NCBI GenBank assembly: GCA_944990035.1
Contig: CALYLX010000139.1
Coordinates: forward strand, 186,001 to 250,000
Direction of reading: 5' to 3'
DNA from: Clitopilus passeckerianus
Taxonomy: Eukaryota > Basidiomycota > Agaricomycetes > Agaricales > Entolomataceae
DNA length: 64,000 nucleotides
The position numbers and the translations under genes were made by a program. Under the pieces are notes generated by a model, which made no database searches, was not told the DNA's origin, and worked only from the letters and a program-made list of their open reading frames with translations. Positions 35,201 through 46,960 of this stretch are shown piece by piece. Positions within the stretch are counted from its first letter, which is position 1; each line of letters starts with the position of its first letter.

Positions 35201-37884
35201 GCCTTTTTGCGGATGATTTTGACCAAAATGATATGGTGGTCCTCAGTTAATTTAACCGCACTCGGTTTAACAGGACCAGAAGAGCTGGTTCTGGTCAGAT
35301 CTGTTCAAGATGTTCGATTCCACATAAGTACTGCAAAACATATCAACTGCTAACAGAGAAATCCATATAGCTTGGTATGTCTGAAAATACGCCGTCGGGC
35401 TGCATTCGGCCGTCCTCCGCAGCATCCATGCGCACATCCTCTTCGGTTCTCAACGGCTCTCAGTCTACAGATGATTGGCAGGTCCTTCATTAATGCATAG
35501 ACTGAGCTAACATTAATCCATCAGAAGTGCCGATTGAGCTAGCTTTCAGTGATGTCGACTTCATTCCAGCAGTCAGTGATCGGGTCAATGGTTTGTGGAT
35601 TAGCGCGACACTTGAGCTTATTACAACAAGTTTTTCTCCGAGCGACACGCAGAATAGCGAACACTTCCAGAAAGTCCTTCAAGTAGATCATACCGATCAA
35701 GAGGAATTGGCAAATCTCGCGCCCAAGTACGCCAATTGCAAGACTTTCTGAGCAAGACGGAGTCTACAGAGTAAATGCCCCACTCACATCTGCTCGAAAC
35801 CACATTGCTGTGGAGGTCTTCCGTGTGCGGATCCGGGGCAGAGTGTGAGCCATCGAAACGAGGCTTCCTGTAAATCACCTGCTAAATGTGGGGAACTGTG
35901 CCACCCTATTCGAGTCCACTTCGCTCGGACGAAGATCCTTCTTCGTTTACGGTCCCCTTGAGAGGAAGAATGGAAGTTATCACTTGACCAGCGACCTTAA
36001 CCCAAATGTCAGCGCTTCCTCGGTCCGCTTTATCACAGGAGCAGAAATGCAGCGAGCGGAGTACGTTTCGGGAAGGACACAAAGCCCAAATTTCCCTCCA
36101 TCACCGGAAAAGTACTTGCTCATTGTTTTCCAAGATCTACTTTCCCTTTCGAGCTGCTATATCAAGAACAAAAACATTCGAGGGCGCTATGCGCTCACTG
36201 TCGGTTGCGCTCGTTGATTTGGCTTTTATGAATGCTTTAGGGCGAGATGGAATGGTGGTGGTTGAGAGGATGGGTTTTACGGCCCGATGTCGGACGGAGG
36301 TGTACCTGGTCGACTTTCAGACACTCTATCGGCACCCTAGTTGCTCGTATCCGCGGAATGAGCCTTGACGGAGGTTCTGCGCAAATGGCGCATCGCGATA
36401 CACATGTCTGTGTATGTTATCTTGAAGGGGCCAGAGGTTCTCTTGGCCCAAATGTATTAGACTTTGGGTAAACATTACCTCGTTTCGTTGTGGTGTGATC
36501 GTTGCTCACCTGTCTCAGCGTTGCAGGCTGTAGCGGAGTACTAGAGAAACACATTCACCCATATCTTGGATTCTTCTTCTATCGATAGGATGTCCGAGTC
36601 CTGGAGTATCAACTGCTACGTCCAAAGATGTCTATTGCTAGGTGTCACCGGACAGATAGAGTGTCTTCATCGCTTCGTCGCACTGGACAGTGTTCTTCGT
36701 CGCGTCACTGTCTGATGCATCATTTTCGTACAACTCACCGAAAACTATTTTGCATGTGCTGCTCTGTCTTACTACTATTGGGCCCCGAGTCAAGAAGTTT
36801 AACGGTGATCAGTCGGCTTTGAATGGCATTCCGGGATCGCAAAATCGTGTAAACAGAAGAAAGAACTGTTTTGAAGGCTGACTGCCGACTGAATGACGCA
36901 GTATGTACCATGAGAAGGTGGTGTGCGGAATCTGTGTCACCGGTGGGAGATGGGGACGATGCTATGATCCGTCGTTTCTCCCCTGAGCCCGAACAACGCC
37001 CCAGTCTCCGCTGGCGAGTCCTCTCGAGGAGGCTGAATCAGGATAAAAGTTGCGGGACAACCTGAAAGAGCAAATCAGCTCCCATTCTGACGGTGGCGTT
37101 AGATGAAAATGTAGATTATCAGAATGACTTTAGCGCGGAAGCTGATTTGAGCCTGGTACTCCAATTGCTTAAGAGTTAGTGCGAGAATTTACGAGAAATT
37201 ATGGGACTGAATTGCACCCATGAGAAAGATCTCGAGTATTCGAGGGTGTATTCGTCGGCAGGCTCGGGAGATAGGGATACAGTTACGTTCCACATGGGTT
37301 AAAGTTGGGAGGGTTTAGGTGGAGTGGAGGGGTTCTCACATTTTCCACAAGGGGAAAAGATGAATCTGACCCAAAACATTGGAAAAAGGAACTGCACGCC
37401 GGCAAACCAGAGGGCACTCTCGGTCTTTACAAATTCTCGCCAGTGTAACATTAAGGTCCCGGCAGAATCTTTCTCGGAAAAAACGGGAGCATAGGAGAGG
37501 ATAGCCTATGTTGTTCTGTTAATAAACTTATTATTTCGTCCAACAAGCATGCCTTATAGTACTCAGTAGGCCATGGTAGATATAATGATTGATGGGCACA
37601 ATGGAGATTGGCGGTTAGTCCTGGCGAAAGTTGCAAACAATAGTCGTCGGCTGTCCAAAAAGATCAAGGGGCCTTGCTTCTGAATAGAAGGGGTTGCCGT
37701 TGATTTGTTTGTATTTGAGCGGAGCTCGAAATAAGCCTGCTGTATCGCTTCTCACCGCCTTTAGGGCTTCTCTTCAAAGTCTTCAGCACCTCTTCCTCAT
37801 CGTCGTCGTCGTCGCCCACAGCAAGGTGCTCGCTGCTGGATCCAACGCCTGACACTTCTGCCTTTCCCCCCGCTTCCTGACACA
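32272..37884. other. Gene-poor stretch of about 5.6 kb
   Basis: No intact gene could be built. A decayed BTB remnant lies near 35400-35760. Other frames (32406-32885, 35888-36217, 36006-36368) have no recognisable product and no consistent splice signals. The left end should hold the Rap1-like promoter; the right end, from about 37.5 kb, the CDC24 promoter and CT-rich 5' UTR. Confidence 0.5.
35527..35754 (+). pseudogene. BTB-domain gene remnant (degenerate)
   Basis: The frame begins like Agaricomycete BTB/POZ proteins: FSDVDFI...SD, then LELITTSFSPSDT where intact relatives have a segment of the type LE-x2-T-x2-F-P-P-S. It then jumps to EELANLAPKYAN, which resembles the later helix with LA-x3-KY, so the middle of the domain seems lost. 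An upstream Ser-rich frame from the ATG at about 35380 could be its first exon, but the join is out of frame. The similarity is weak and judged by eye. Confidence 0.25.
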
Positions 37885-40800
37885 ATGGCTACAGTCGCAG
37901 GCCGAAAAAAATCCATCGTCTCAAGTGCGGGCATTCAGATCGACACCCCCGTAGCAAATAACACTCTTCTCAATAAGGCCGCCTCTCAGTCGACCTCTCT
38001 GTATCAACAATGTTCTCAATTACGCTCTCGCCTCATGCGGATTCGTGGCTTTGACTACTATTTCTCTCTAATTTCCACCGACGCACGGCGATCAACAGAT
38101 CCTGTATCGCACCTATGGGACCTCTTCTCTCTCGGCATACCGCTATGCTTCCTATTCGACCTTCTCCCAGTAGAGCAAGGCTTCCCGAAAATTGGCAATT
38201 CGCAATTCAACGAAGATGAGTTCGACCAGAACCCCGACAAACCTAAGAAACGTGCCATTGCCCACTTCGCCATGCAGGTCCGAACGGACAAGATTTCTCA
38301 GACAATACCTGGCTGTGAACCGTTCACAGTAACGGATTTGTGGGATCGAAACTCAACGGACGGCTTGGTAAAAGTACGTAGCTCAGTTCGGCTCAAATGC
38401 CTCTCCGAGTTAACGGACGGCTCGCTTGGCATTAGGTTGTACACACAGTGACCGCCATAGTAAACCACCTCCCAGAAGACGTCTTCAACCCCAATCCATC
38501 CTTATCGTCATCCGACTCATTTGAGTCGTCAGAACCATCCGGCCCAGGCGTCCCCGCAAATGCTCAGGAGTCGGCTCGGAATAACATTATACGCGAGATT
38601 GTAGAGACGGAACGGAAATATGTCCAGGATTTGGAAGTCATGCAGGTGAGTATCCGTTTCTCCACCAACGTGGACCCGGAATTGAAATGATATCGGCAGA
38701 AATATGCAAACGCTCTAGCTCAGGGGAGTATTATCGACCAAGATACGATCCACCACCTCTTCCCGAACCTCAACAAGCTTCTCAACTTCCAACGCAAATT
38801 CCTTATCCGATTGGAGAGCATAGCAGAACAGCCTTGGCAGAACCAGCGATGGGGTCAGCCCTTCCTAGAATCGGTTCGTCGCCTCTTGTTCCTTCGACGT
38901 CTTTCCCTTTGTGCTGACTGGGTCCTTCCCTTTCTGCTTACCTAACTCGGAACAATAGGAGGAAGAATTCATTGTGTATGAACCCTACTGCGCCAACTAC
39001 ACCAATGCATCGGACCTTATGCTTTCAAATGAGCAAAACTTATCTGTAAGTCGTGTTTCTTCGCTGGTACACGTTTCGGGGAAGTGTTTCTCCCCCGCCG
39101 GGACGACCACCAACATTTCCTGATGTCGTCTTGGCGACAACATGCATCCGCTCGGCTGTCTCCGGTCATCTGCTAACCAAACACTTGTCAACAGGCTCTC
39201 AACCACTTGATCAATGTCAAAGGCGAGCTCCCCGCCTTCCTAATCAAGCCAATCCAGCGTGTTTGCAAATATCCCCTGCTCCTTGATGTGAGTGACCACG
39301 CGTTCCTGCGTGTCTATCTCGATTAACTGATAACCGCCTGCCCACCACACAGTCCCTCATCAAGGCGACATCAACGTCAGGGTATCCTCATTTTGAGGAG
39401 CTCAAGCAAGGGTCGGACTCTGCTAAGCGGATAACGGACAAGATCAACGAGGCTCAGCGAAGGGCCGAGAATGAACTCACCGTGGAGAATCTTCGCTCCA
39501 GAATTGATGACTGGAAGGGCCACCATCTCGAGAACTTTGGCGACCTCCTGCTTGACGATATCTTCGTGGTGACCAAGTCCGACATCGACAGGGAATACCA
39601 TGTATTCCTCTTCGAGAAGATCATTCTCTGCTGCAAGGAGGTTCTCATTGCCCCACAGAATGGACGGACCAAGAGTGGGAAGAGCAACTCGATCTTGAAG
39701 AAGCAACCTGCCCCTCCTCCGTTAACTCTTCCTGGTGGTGTCGGTCAACCAACCAAGAAGAACACCCCTCTTCTGCTCAAGGGCAGAATCTTCTTGGGTA
39801 ACGTTACCCAAGCTGTTCCCGTTCCATCAAAGATTTCGACGAGTACGTTGCTTCCATTCTCCGTTTTCTCGGACTTTAACTGACAGCAGCTTCTACTACA
39901 GATCCTGCTATTCCTACACAATACCCACTTGCCGTCTGGTGGAAGGGTGATGATGATCTGGAGTACTTCACCCTCCGATGCAGGCGCGAAGATCAGATGC
40001 GCCAGTGGGAAGCAGCAATCAACCGCCTCATCAAGGAAGCCGCTCAGCGCCGCGCAAGTGAGCGCAATGGAATGTCCCGTCTTGCCACGGCAAGCAGCGC
40101 TGGCTACCCACCCCGCTATAATTCCAAGATGTCGCAATCCTCATATGGTTCATCGGCACCAGGCCAAACCCATTCGATGTACTCTGTGCAATCAAGCGTC
40201 TCTACTGCTACCAGCAGCCGTGGTCCATCAACGCCTTACGGAATGGATGACCAGAATAGCTACTTCCCTGGACAGAAGACTTCTGTGTACTCCAGCGGGC
40301 CTTCGGGATATCCTCCTCATGATGGCTTCGAGTTGGAGCAGGACGACGACGAATACGAAGATTATCCCCCTTCGTCGTCAGCGTCCGCATACGCTCCTTC
40401 AGGCAGGGGGACTCCTGTTGCGTACCGCCGCGACAATGCTGTCAGCATGCCCCCTGAACGTCAAGGCGTTCCGGGTCCCTACGAGTACAGGCCGCGGGCA
40501 CAGACGGAAGACACAAACGGCCCTATCATGCAACAGTGGAAGAAGGATATTCCCAATACGCCTAGCCCGCATCTCGGACCTGCTCCTACACCTCAATCCG
40601 CATACCCTCATGGGTCGCAACCTCATCCTTACAATCGGATGAACTCGACTTCGAGCGCATATAGTTATACCTCGAATGAGTCATTCGGTAATGGCACTGG
40701 TGGGCCAAGGTCTAGGCCTCCTCTGCGCAGCCAGTTCAGCTCGACGAGGCTTAGGTCAACCTATGAGCAGAACGAAGGTCCTTATCCTCCTAGCGCCGAC

Positions 40801-41409
40801 CAGACTAGCAAAGGGTCGATGCCCAGTATGCTTAATGCCAACGGGCAACCCATCGCGACTCGGGCGCGAAGTGCCAGCTCCCCGATGGTGTACGTTCCCA
40901 AACAAGCCGGTCCACCCCCTCCCGTTCCAGTGCCTGGTATCCCGACATGGAACCGAGAACGCAGTGGGACTACGTCGACTAAGGATAAGAGAGGAAGTGG
41001 CTCGAGTCAATCGACTGGCGGCGACAGCTCAGATTACTCCCCCAACAGCGGCTCGCCCGTTACGCCATTCGGCTCGAGTGAGTCTTCACTTGCTGGTGTT
41101 GGCATGCGTGCCCATTATTTGGAAGGTTCTCCTATCAGTAAAGGGAACGAACTTCCTGTCAAGGTCAAGGTCCACTTCCACGAGGATATCTTCGTCATCC
41201 AGGTCGCTATGTCCACCGAGTACGGGGATCTGGTGGAGAAAGTTGGCAAGAAGATCAGGCTTTGTGGGCCAAGGCGGGATGATGGGCCTCTGCGCGTCAA
41301 GTACAGGGATGAGGACGGCGATATGGTGACCCTCGGTTCAACTGAAGACGTCCAAATGGCATTCGAGCAATATCGTCCTGGGGGGCAAGTCACGCTCTTC
41401 GTCACATAA
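37885..41409 (+). CDS. CDC24: Cdc24-type guanine nucleotide exchange factor for Cdc42
   Basis: Seven exons: 37885-38373, 38436-38645, 38700-38873, 38959-39045, 39195-39287, 39353-39842 and 39902-41409; 3051 bases, 1016 residues. Cdc24 activates the Rho GTPase Cdc42 at sites of polarised growth. Order of parts: an N-terminal CDC24 calponin-like region (about 70-160, DPVSHLWDLFSLGIPLC), a DH domain (about 210-395, IIREIVETERKYVQDLEVMQ and AFLIKPIQRVCKYPLLL), a split PH domain (about 400-560, with a Pro/Lys-rich insertion), a long Ser/Tyr/Pro-rich linker, and a C-terminal PB1 domain (about 935-1016) with the acidic OPCA motif YRDEDGDMVTL that binds a Bem1/scaffold PB1 partner. The length and order match fungal Cdc24. 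All introns are short GT-AG. Confidence 0.95.
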
Positions 41410-42257
41410 ATTATTCCCCTCGACAACCCCCGGACATCTTTTGTTGCTGACTGCTTCGGTCCCCAAAAATCTGCTCACTCATGTGCTGCCTGCGCGCCAC
41501 CCCGGCCCCCCTACCATCTTTCGCATCCACACCTGTATCGCCATCAAACTCCTACCTTACACCGTCGCAATTAACTTACATTACAAGTTGCATCTCATTC
41601 ATTGTTCATTTCTCCCAAGACTTTTTAGTCGTACACATCACACACATTCATTCGTCATTCTGCTCCACCATCCTCTCTGTATTATCTGGGTTTCGCTGAC
41701 CACTCTCACTCTCGTTCTCTGTTTCCATATCGGTTTCGGTGCCCACCCTCTTCTTTACTTGATTACATGTCGCTTCATGGAAGAGGCTTAATTCGCCCTG
41801 TGCACATTACATTCATTGGTTCTGTTTTTGGCTTGTGTTATCTATTTCTTTTGTTTTATTGTTGTCTCTCGACATGGCTCCGTTATTATTCAAGGAGGAT
41901 TCATTGTGTCATGTACCATATCATATAGAGGAATGCTACACAGCTTGCAAATATTATTCCACTCTCAAATCCATTGATCAGAAGAACAAAAATTGTGTTA
42001 AAATTTCACAGCGGCCATGGCGGACCTCCACACTTTGGGCGTAATGGCCGCAGGCTTATGGTTCAAAGATTTTTGATCACGAAAGCAAAATTGTTATCTT
42101 GTTAAAATGAGTTTGTGTTGGAGAGGCTCGGTTCTGAAGCCCCAAGCTGATATTCACCGACAGCTCGGTATAAATAATAAATACTGGATTTTTTATCGCT
42201 AACGTTGTTGATGTAAGAAAGCTTCCTCATCTTCACCCTTCTCCCTGAAACAATCCC
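41410..42257. other. Intergenic between convergent CDC24 and polygalacturonase genes
   Basis: Pyrimidine-rich then AT-rich noncoding sequence, expected to hold both 3' UTRs. A frame at 41441-41791 shows only low-complexity hydrophobic residues and is not supported. Confidence 0.45.
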
Positions 42258-43832
42258 TCACTGGCTGAATCCAGTAATGCCACTGAAGCCCGTAATGGGA
42301 CCTGAAGATAGGAACGCGTCAGTGGTGGCTGGATGAGGGACGAACCATCATGACGGTGATTCTGATTTCAGTGGTACTGACCTGCTTTGCCACCTGATAC
42401 CTTGAGATACGACCAATTCCAGGTACCTGTACAGGCTCCTGAGCCACAATTTACGGCGACACGTTCTGCACTGCTTGCGACAGATATGCTGCTCGTGGGA
42501 GAAACGAAGTTGACACCCTAAATTTGCGGGGGAAAACTTCAGCAAGGGTTTACTCATTTGAGGAATGAGGTCGACGTACTGAGATTACGACTCCTGTGCC
42601 AGGAGTTCCGAGGGTATCTGGGTAACTCTCATCAATGAGGACACCGAATTTCTTGCAGCCAGTAGCCGTGTTGCCCTATATCACAATCTCATAAGCACGC
42701 CACGCAGCCAGACAGGTTAAGATATGATCTCACAGAGTACGTGACATTGCTGACAGTACTGCCAGTAGCAGCAGACTTGGTCTTGATACGGAGAGCTTGG
42801 TCGTTGTTGATGATGGTGTTCCCAGAAATGACGATCCCGGTAACGGTGACACTTGAGTCGATGGATCCGACGGAAATACCGTGACCACCAGAGCAGGTGT
42901 TGCCCTTAAAAACAATGTTGGAGCCCTTGTTAATGGCGAGGCAGTCATCTTGATTCTTGATGACACTGTTTTGGATAGTGAGATCATGCGTACTGCAGTC
43001 AAAGCCGTCGGTATTGTGCCCGGCAGCAAGACCGTTGCTGTTCGAGTTGGGAAGGTCTCCTAGGGCTGTAGAGTGGCGTGAAAGGGTGATCAGGAGTGAG
43101 AGAGAGCCTAAATGCTTACAGTTGTCAATCGTCAAGTCAGTCATCACCAGTGGCGCAGGGTTGGAGACAGAATACGTCCGAGCGGGAGAGTTCAGGACTT
43201 TGACGTTCTAACGAACAGGGTGATCAGCATCGGGGACCAAATAGCAAAAGTCCCAAATACGAACGTTGTATGTACCAGAAATCTTGATTTTCATCATCGG
43301 TGCAGGTTTGGTGACACCACCATTTCCACCGAGACCATCCTGGTGGTAGGTCAGTGACAATCCTGAAGGGTAAGAATCTTAATCTACCCAATAGAAAGGT
43401 CCTCCACCATCGAAAGTGTGGCCATTACCGTTGAATGTAATAGAGGTACCGCTGACGGTGAAGAGTGGGCCTGCCCAGGTCTTATTCCCGAATTTGATGT
43501 CTCCCTCTACGATGAGTTCATAAGTATGGTGGCTCGCGAATTGGCAACAAAATCCGCTTACGCATGTTGACAGTAGTTCCAGTCAAGAGGTTGAGAGTTA
43601 GAGCTTCACCAGCTGGAACTGTGAAGCCATTGAGGACGACAGTGGTGCACTTGACAGCAGCGTCGACATCTAAGGGAGTCAAGGTCAAAAGGGCCGCATA
43701 TAGTCACTATATATCCAACTTACCGGTCAATGAGTTGATGGTACCCGTGCAGGATGAAGACGACGATGCAGCAGCAGCAGCATATACCGCACCAAGATAA
43801 GAAGCCAAGACGAGGAAAGACGATTTCAACAT
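42258..43832 (-). CDS. Endopolygalacturonase, glycoside hydrolase family 28
   Basis: Nine exons: 43724-43832, 43562-43669, 43388-43506, 43265-43339, 43120-43207, 42734-43065, 42580-42675, 42382-42517 and 42258-42301; 1107 bases, 368 residues. A signal peptide (MLKSSFLVLASYLGAVYAAA) marks secretion. GH28 enzymes hydrolyse alpha-1,4 galacturonan in pectin by inversion. All four active-site motifs are intact: NTD (D186), QDD (D206, D207), GGHG (H228) and RIK (R259, K261). The parallel beta-helix pattern runs throughout (ISGNTIINNDQALRIK), and the C-terminal WNWS and paired cysteines fit fungal endo-enzymes, as does the length. Expression control is not visible. Its presence indicates plant-cell-wall degradation. 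Confidence 0.93.
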
Positions 43833-45663
43833 CGTATGAGTTGTTGTCTATCTCTCTGCCAAGTACATCGTCTTAAATACCCTCCAAGATGCCAGCACAC
43901 CATGATAAGCGGGCCGGCCACTGGGACATTCCATCGCAACCAGTTGGAGGGATCGTCAGGATTGACCTGCAATGTTCAATGGGGGTTATTTTTGCCACTG
44001 CTAGCGGTACCCAGGTGTGCCCCGCAAATGACAGATATAGCCAGAAATAACCACGAGAGAAGTCTTTCGCTTGCTCTCGCCCCGCATATATGCGCAACCG
44101 TAGCGTCACTTGACACCAAAGACCTCCTCGAATCTTCCGTTTCTGGGATACGAATGTTATTAATAGACCAGAGCCTGGGTATCGGGGTCACGCAGACGGA
44201 TAATTGCACGGTTGGCTGTGGCCCGCTGGCGGCGCGGAGCCAGCAATGAACTGGTTTCCGAGAAATATCCTCTAGCCATGCATATTGTCCTGCATGATTG
44301 TCCACTTGATTGGGTTTAGAGCCAGCTAAACCCGCGTGAATTGAGTGCAATGATAGCCTTCGAGATTTTTCACATTTGATTTTGAATAGCCAGATGACTG
44401 GAGAGTCGTTCATCCGCAGTTGCAAGGAAACAATGACAGGGCGGCCAGAATGCAGCCGACGTCCGACCCATCGTCGTTGAGGTTCAGGTGCAAAAGGATC
44501 ACATGTCTCCGACGCGTAACTTTCGCGTTCATTACGTAAACCGTGATTTATGGCAGGCGACTCGGAATTCAAAAGTCCCATCTTCGACTTCGGTAACTTT
44601 CGCTGCGTAGTTAGGCAAAGCGTTCCTCGACGCATCGAGGGAAATTACGACGGTATTTTGGTAAAACAAAGGGGAGGTGCGTAGTTCCGGGTGTGTGCAA
44701 CTAATGTCGCAAGAGAACGCAGCATCTTTTGAAACCTTGGTCAGACCACTGTGTTCAATTTCTCAGAACTCTCTAGTCTCTATGTACATGGCTCCAATAA
44801 TCCGTAATCTGAAATAAGAAGATTTGTTACTCAAGCTCCCAGGACGGCTAGGAAATTAGGAAATCAGGAAACATGGGTCCAGTTGTGGGTCCAGGGTGCA
44901 AGGCATGCGTCTCCCTCGTGGTTTTGGCAAAGCAGGCGAGGACCTTGGCAGTACCTCACCCTCAGCCTACACCTACTCTAATTCCTTAGATTTTACCTGC
45001 AATAGTGAGCTCATCTCTCTTCGCTAAATCTCGTCATTCACACTTGTATAGGACACCCATGGCTGACCCCGAAGGCAATTGGTTATTCATCTACAACGTC
45101 AACAAGAATACGAGAGTCAGACAAACAACTTCAGGAGGTTGTCCCAACAGGACGCACCTTCAATGTTTCCTGCTTGGGCTTCAATATCTCCAAAATAAAG
45201 GCGTGCTTGTTGTAAATGCCGTCTACACCATTGAATCGGCCTACATATTCATCGACTCGGAGGACGAAGATTGGTCAGACAATATCCCTTGCTATGTTGA
45301 CAAGCAAATAGACTCTTTGGGTCCGAAGTGCTTTTCTGAAGTCACGCAGTGGAAACTTGTAAATCCATAAGCAAGTATAATTTGTGGTATTCGTTATCCA
45401 GTTGTCAGTAATACAGTCGTGTCGACGGATCAGAATGGTAGGTACAGTCATGGATATCTGGATAACCGATCTGTAGGTAAGAAGTGTCCAAATGGGAAGG
45501 TGATAGTGATACATTAGTTAGCGGTAAGTACTATAACTATACTTCTTTACAGTCTGAAAGAGTGGGTCGTAGAGCTTTGTTGCTCAAAGAAGGGTGATTT
45601 TACAGAACGAATAATTAGAGACAAGGCATGAAGAGGCAGAGTTAAAATTCTCGTGGACACAAT
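43833..45663. other. Polygalacturonase upstream region and intergenic sequence
   Basis: A 219-residue minus-strand frame (43976-44635) crosses the promoter but resembles nothing. A small plus-strand frame from the ATG at 45059 to 45370 (103 residues, EDEDWSDNIPCY) is equally unsupported, though it could be a short lineage-specific gene. CCAAT-like and CCCCGC/GGGG boxes occur near 43870-44100 but I cannot assign a regulator. Confidence 0.4.
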
Positions 45664-46341
45664 TTAGTATGCTGCCCTAGACCTCCTGTATCTTCCGAAG
45701 GAGCCACACGCTGAAGCGCAGAACCCGATCAGAAGAGCGACGAGTGCACCCAGCGTCAGCCAGTTAGCATTGCCGTACTGAGCGGGGATGTTCACGTCTC
45801 TGTACCGGTTGCGGACAATACCAAAGAGGACCATGTCAATGATGAAGATGACAAGAGTCACGAGGGCGGCAAGGCCAGAGAGGAGAGTCATGAAGATTGT
45901 GCCTACGCGGTGGTAGCCTGCGCCACAAAGGCCGAAGAGGAACGCGAGTCCTGCAAGGCCTGCCGCGATCGGGTGGAGAATCAGGGCTTTCGTAAGGTTG
46001 TTGATGGCAGTAGTATTTATTCGACTGGCGCTGATTCGAGGAAGATCATCAGACTCTGCTCCTATGAAAGTAGAACGAGGACTTACTTTGTGCCCACAAA
46101 ATCGTAACCGATTCCGACGTCACTGCCCGTATGACCGAAGACACCATAGCGTATCTGGTTGGCCGCCGTTCCTACTTTCAGGAAGTAAATCTGTTCCCAT
46201 GTGGGTGAAGATACGCAAACCTTAAAAGAAACCGTTAGATGGTTATCTTCGAAATGTGATCAGGACAAGACCTACGAAAATAAGTAGAACTGTGGCAGCA
46301 AATGTAAGGAAAAGTCCTGGTACAGCAGCTGAGGCAACCAT
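45664..46341 (-). CDS. SUR7/PalI (Rim9) family four-helix membrane protein
   Basis: Exons 46276-46341, 46087-46220 and 45664-46030; 567 bases, 188 residues. The first helix starts at the N-terminus (MVASAAVPGLFLTFAATVLL). The extracellular loop has the family signs SSPTWEQIYFLKVG and RYGVFGHTGSDVGIGYDF. A conserved LTKALILHPIAAGLAGL leads into helix 2; helices 3 and 4 follow (SGLAALVTLVIFIIDMVLFG and WLTLGALVALLIGFCASACG), and the protein ends in a basic tail. SUR7 proteins mark eisosomes; PalI/Rim9 takes part in ambient pH signalling. The lack of the usual paired loop cysteines and the short tail leave the branch open. The start ATG lies inside a longer open exon, and upstream splice sites near 46371-46434 suggest an intron in the 5' UTR. 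Confidence 0.85.
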
Positions 46342-46960
46342 AATGTTCGTGAAGTCGTTAACACTGCACCAAACAGCCGATCAGTCTCCAAAATCGTGCT
46401 GGTCGTCAGCAATAGTGTACTCACCAGATACCAAGCGTGGAAGTAGGTCGCTCGAAGAGAATAGGGCGTGAATTGGTCCATCTACAGGAATGGAGGTGAT
46501 GGATTTATAGAACGCCAAGTTGATTGCCTAAAACGGAAATGGATATGACGCAAATTTCCGATCGTCATTGTGGTGTACTAGTTCCACCCGCAGCATGTCA
46601 TAGCATTCGTCGGCGAGGCTGTACCCAGAGAGGTCCCGAGTTCGAGTCGTGCCTAAAAATGACGGAGAATAGGCTCTGGAATCCGGCAGCTGATGATTAT
46701 AGTGGCTAAAACCAGTGGGTAAGATCATGGCCATCCGTCCGCAGACCACCAGCCAAGACGGCAAAGAACGACCAGAGCACGGCTTTGCGCAGCGAGAAGC
46801 AGGATGAAAAGAAAACGTTGCTACAAGGATCACCAAAATGTAGTCCGAAAGTCCCAAACGAGTTTAGAGCTACAGTAATGACAGGAATTGATATTTTAAA
46901 AACAGACTAAAATGACTGACCAGCACCACGATGTTACAAAATAAGAAATCGTCATTGATA
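46342..46960. other. Intergenic, 5' leader of SUR7-like gene
   Basis: Contains a probable 5' UTR intron of the SUR7-like gene and the 3' side of the next gene. A B-box-like GAGTTCGAGTC at 46637-46647 does not belong to a foldable tRNA. No other gene seen. Confidence 0.4.

Noticed and set aside
41441..41791. 116-residue frame downstream of CDC24
   Set aside because: Pyrimidine-rich 3' UTR sequence giving low-complexity hydrophobic translation.
43976..44635. 219-residue open frame on the minus strand upstream of the polygalacturonase
   Set aside because: It has no family resemblance, no splice pattern and an arbitrary composition; it lies where the promoter is expected.
46567..46663. tRNA-like element with GTCATT/AATGAC ends and a GAGTTCGAGTC box
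   Set aside because: The T stem does not pair and no acceptable anticodon arm forms; the length would be abnormal.
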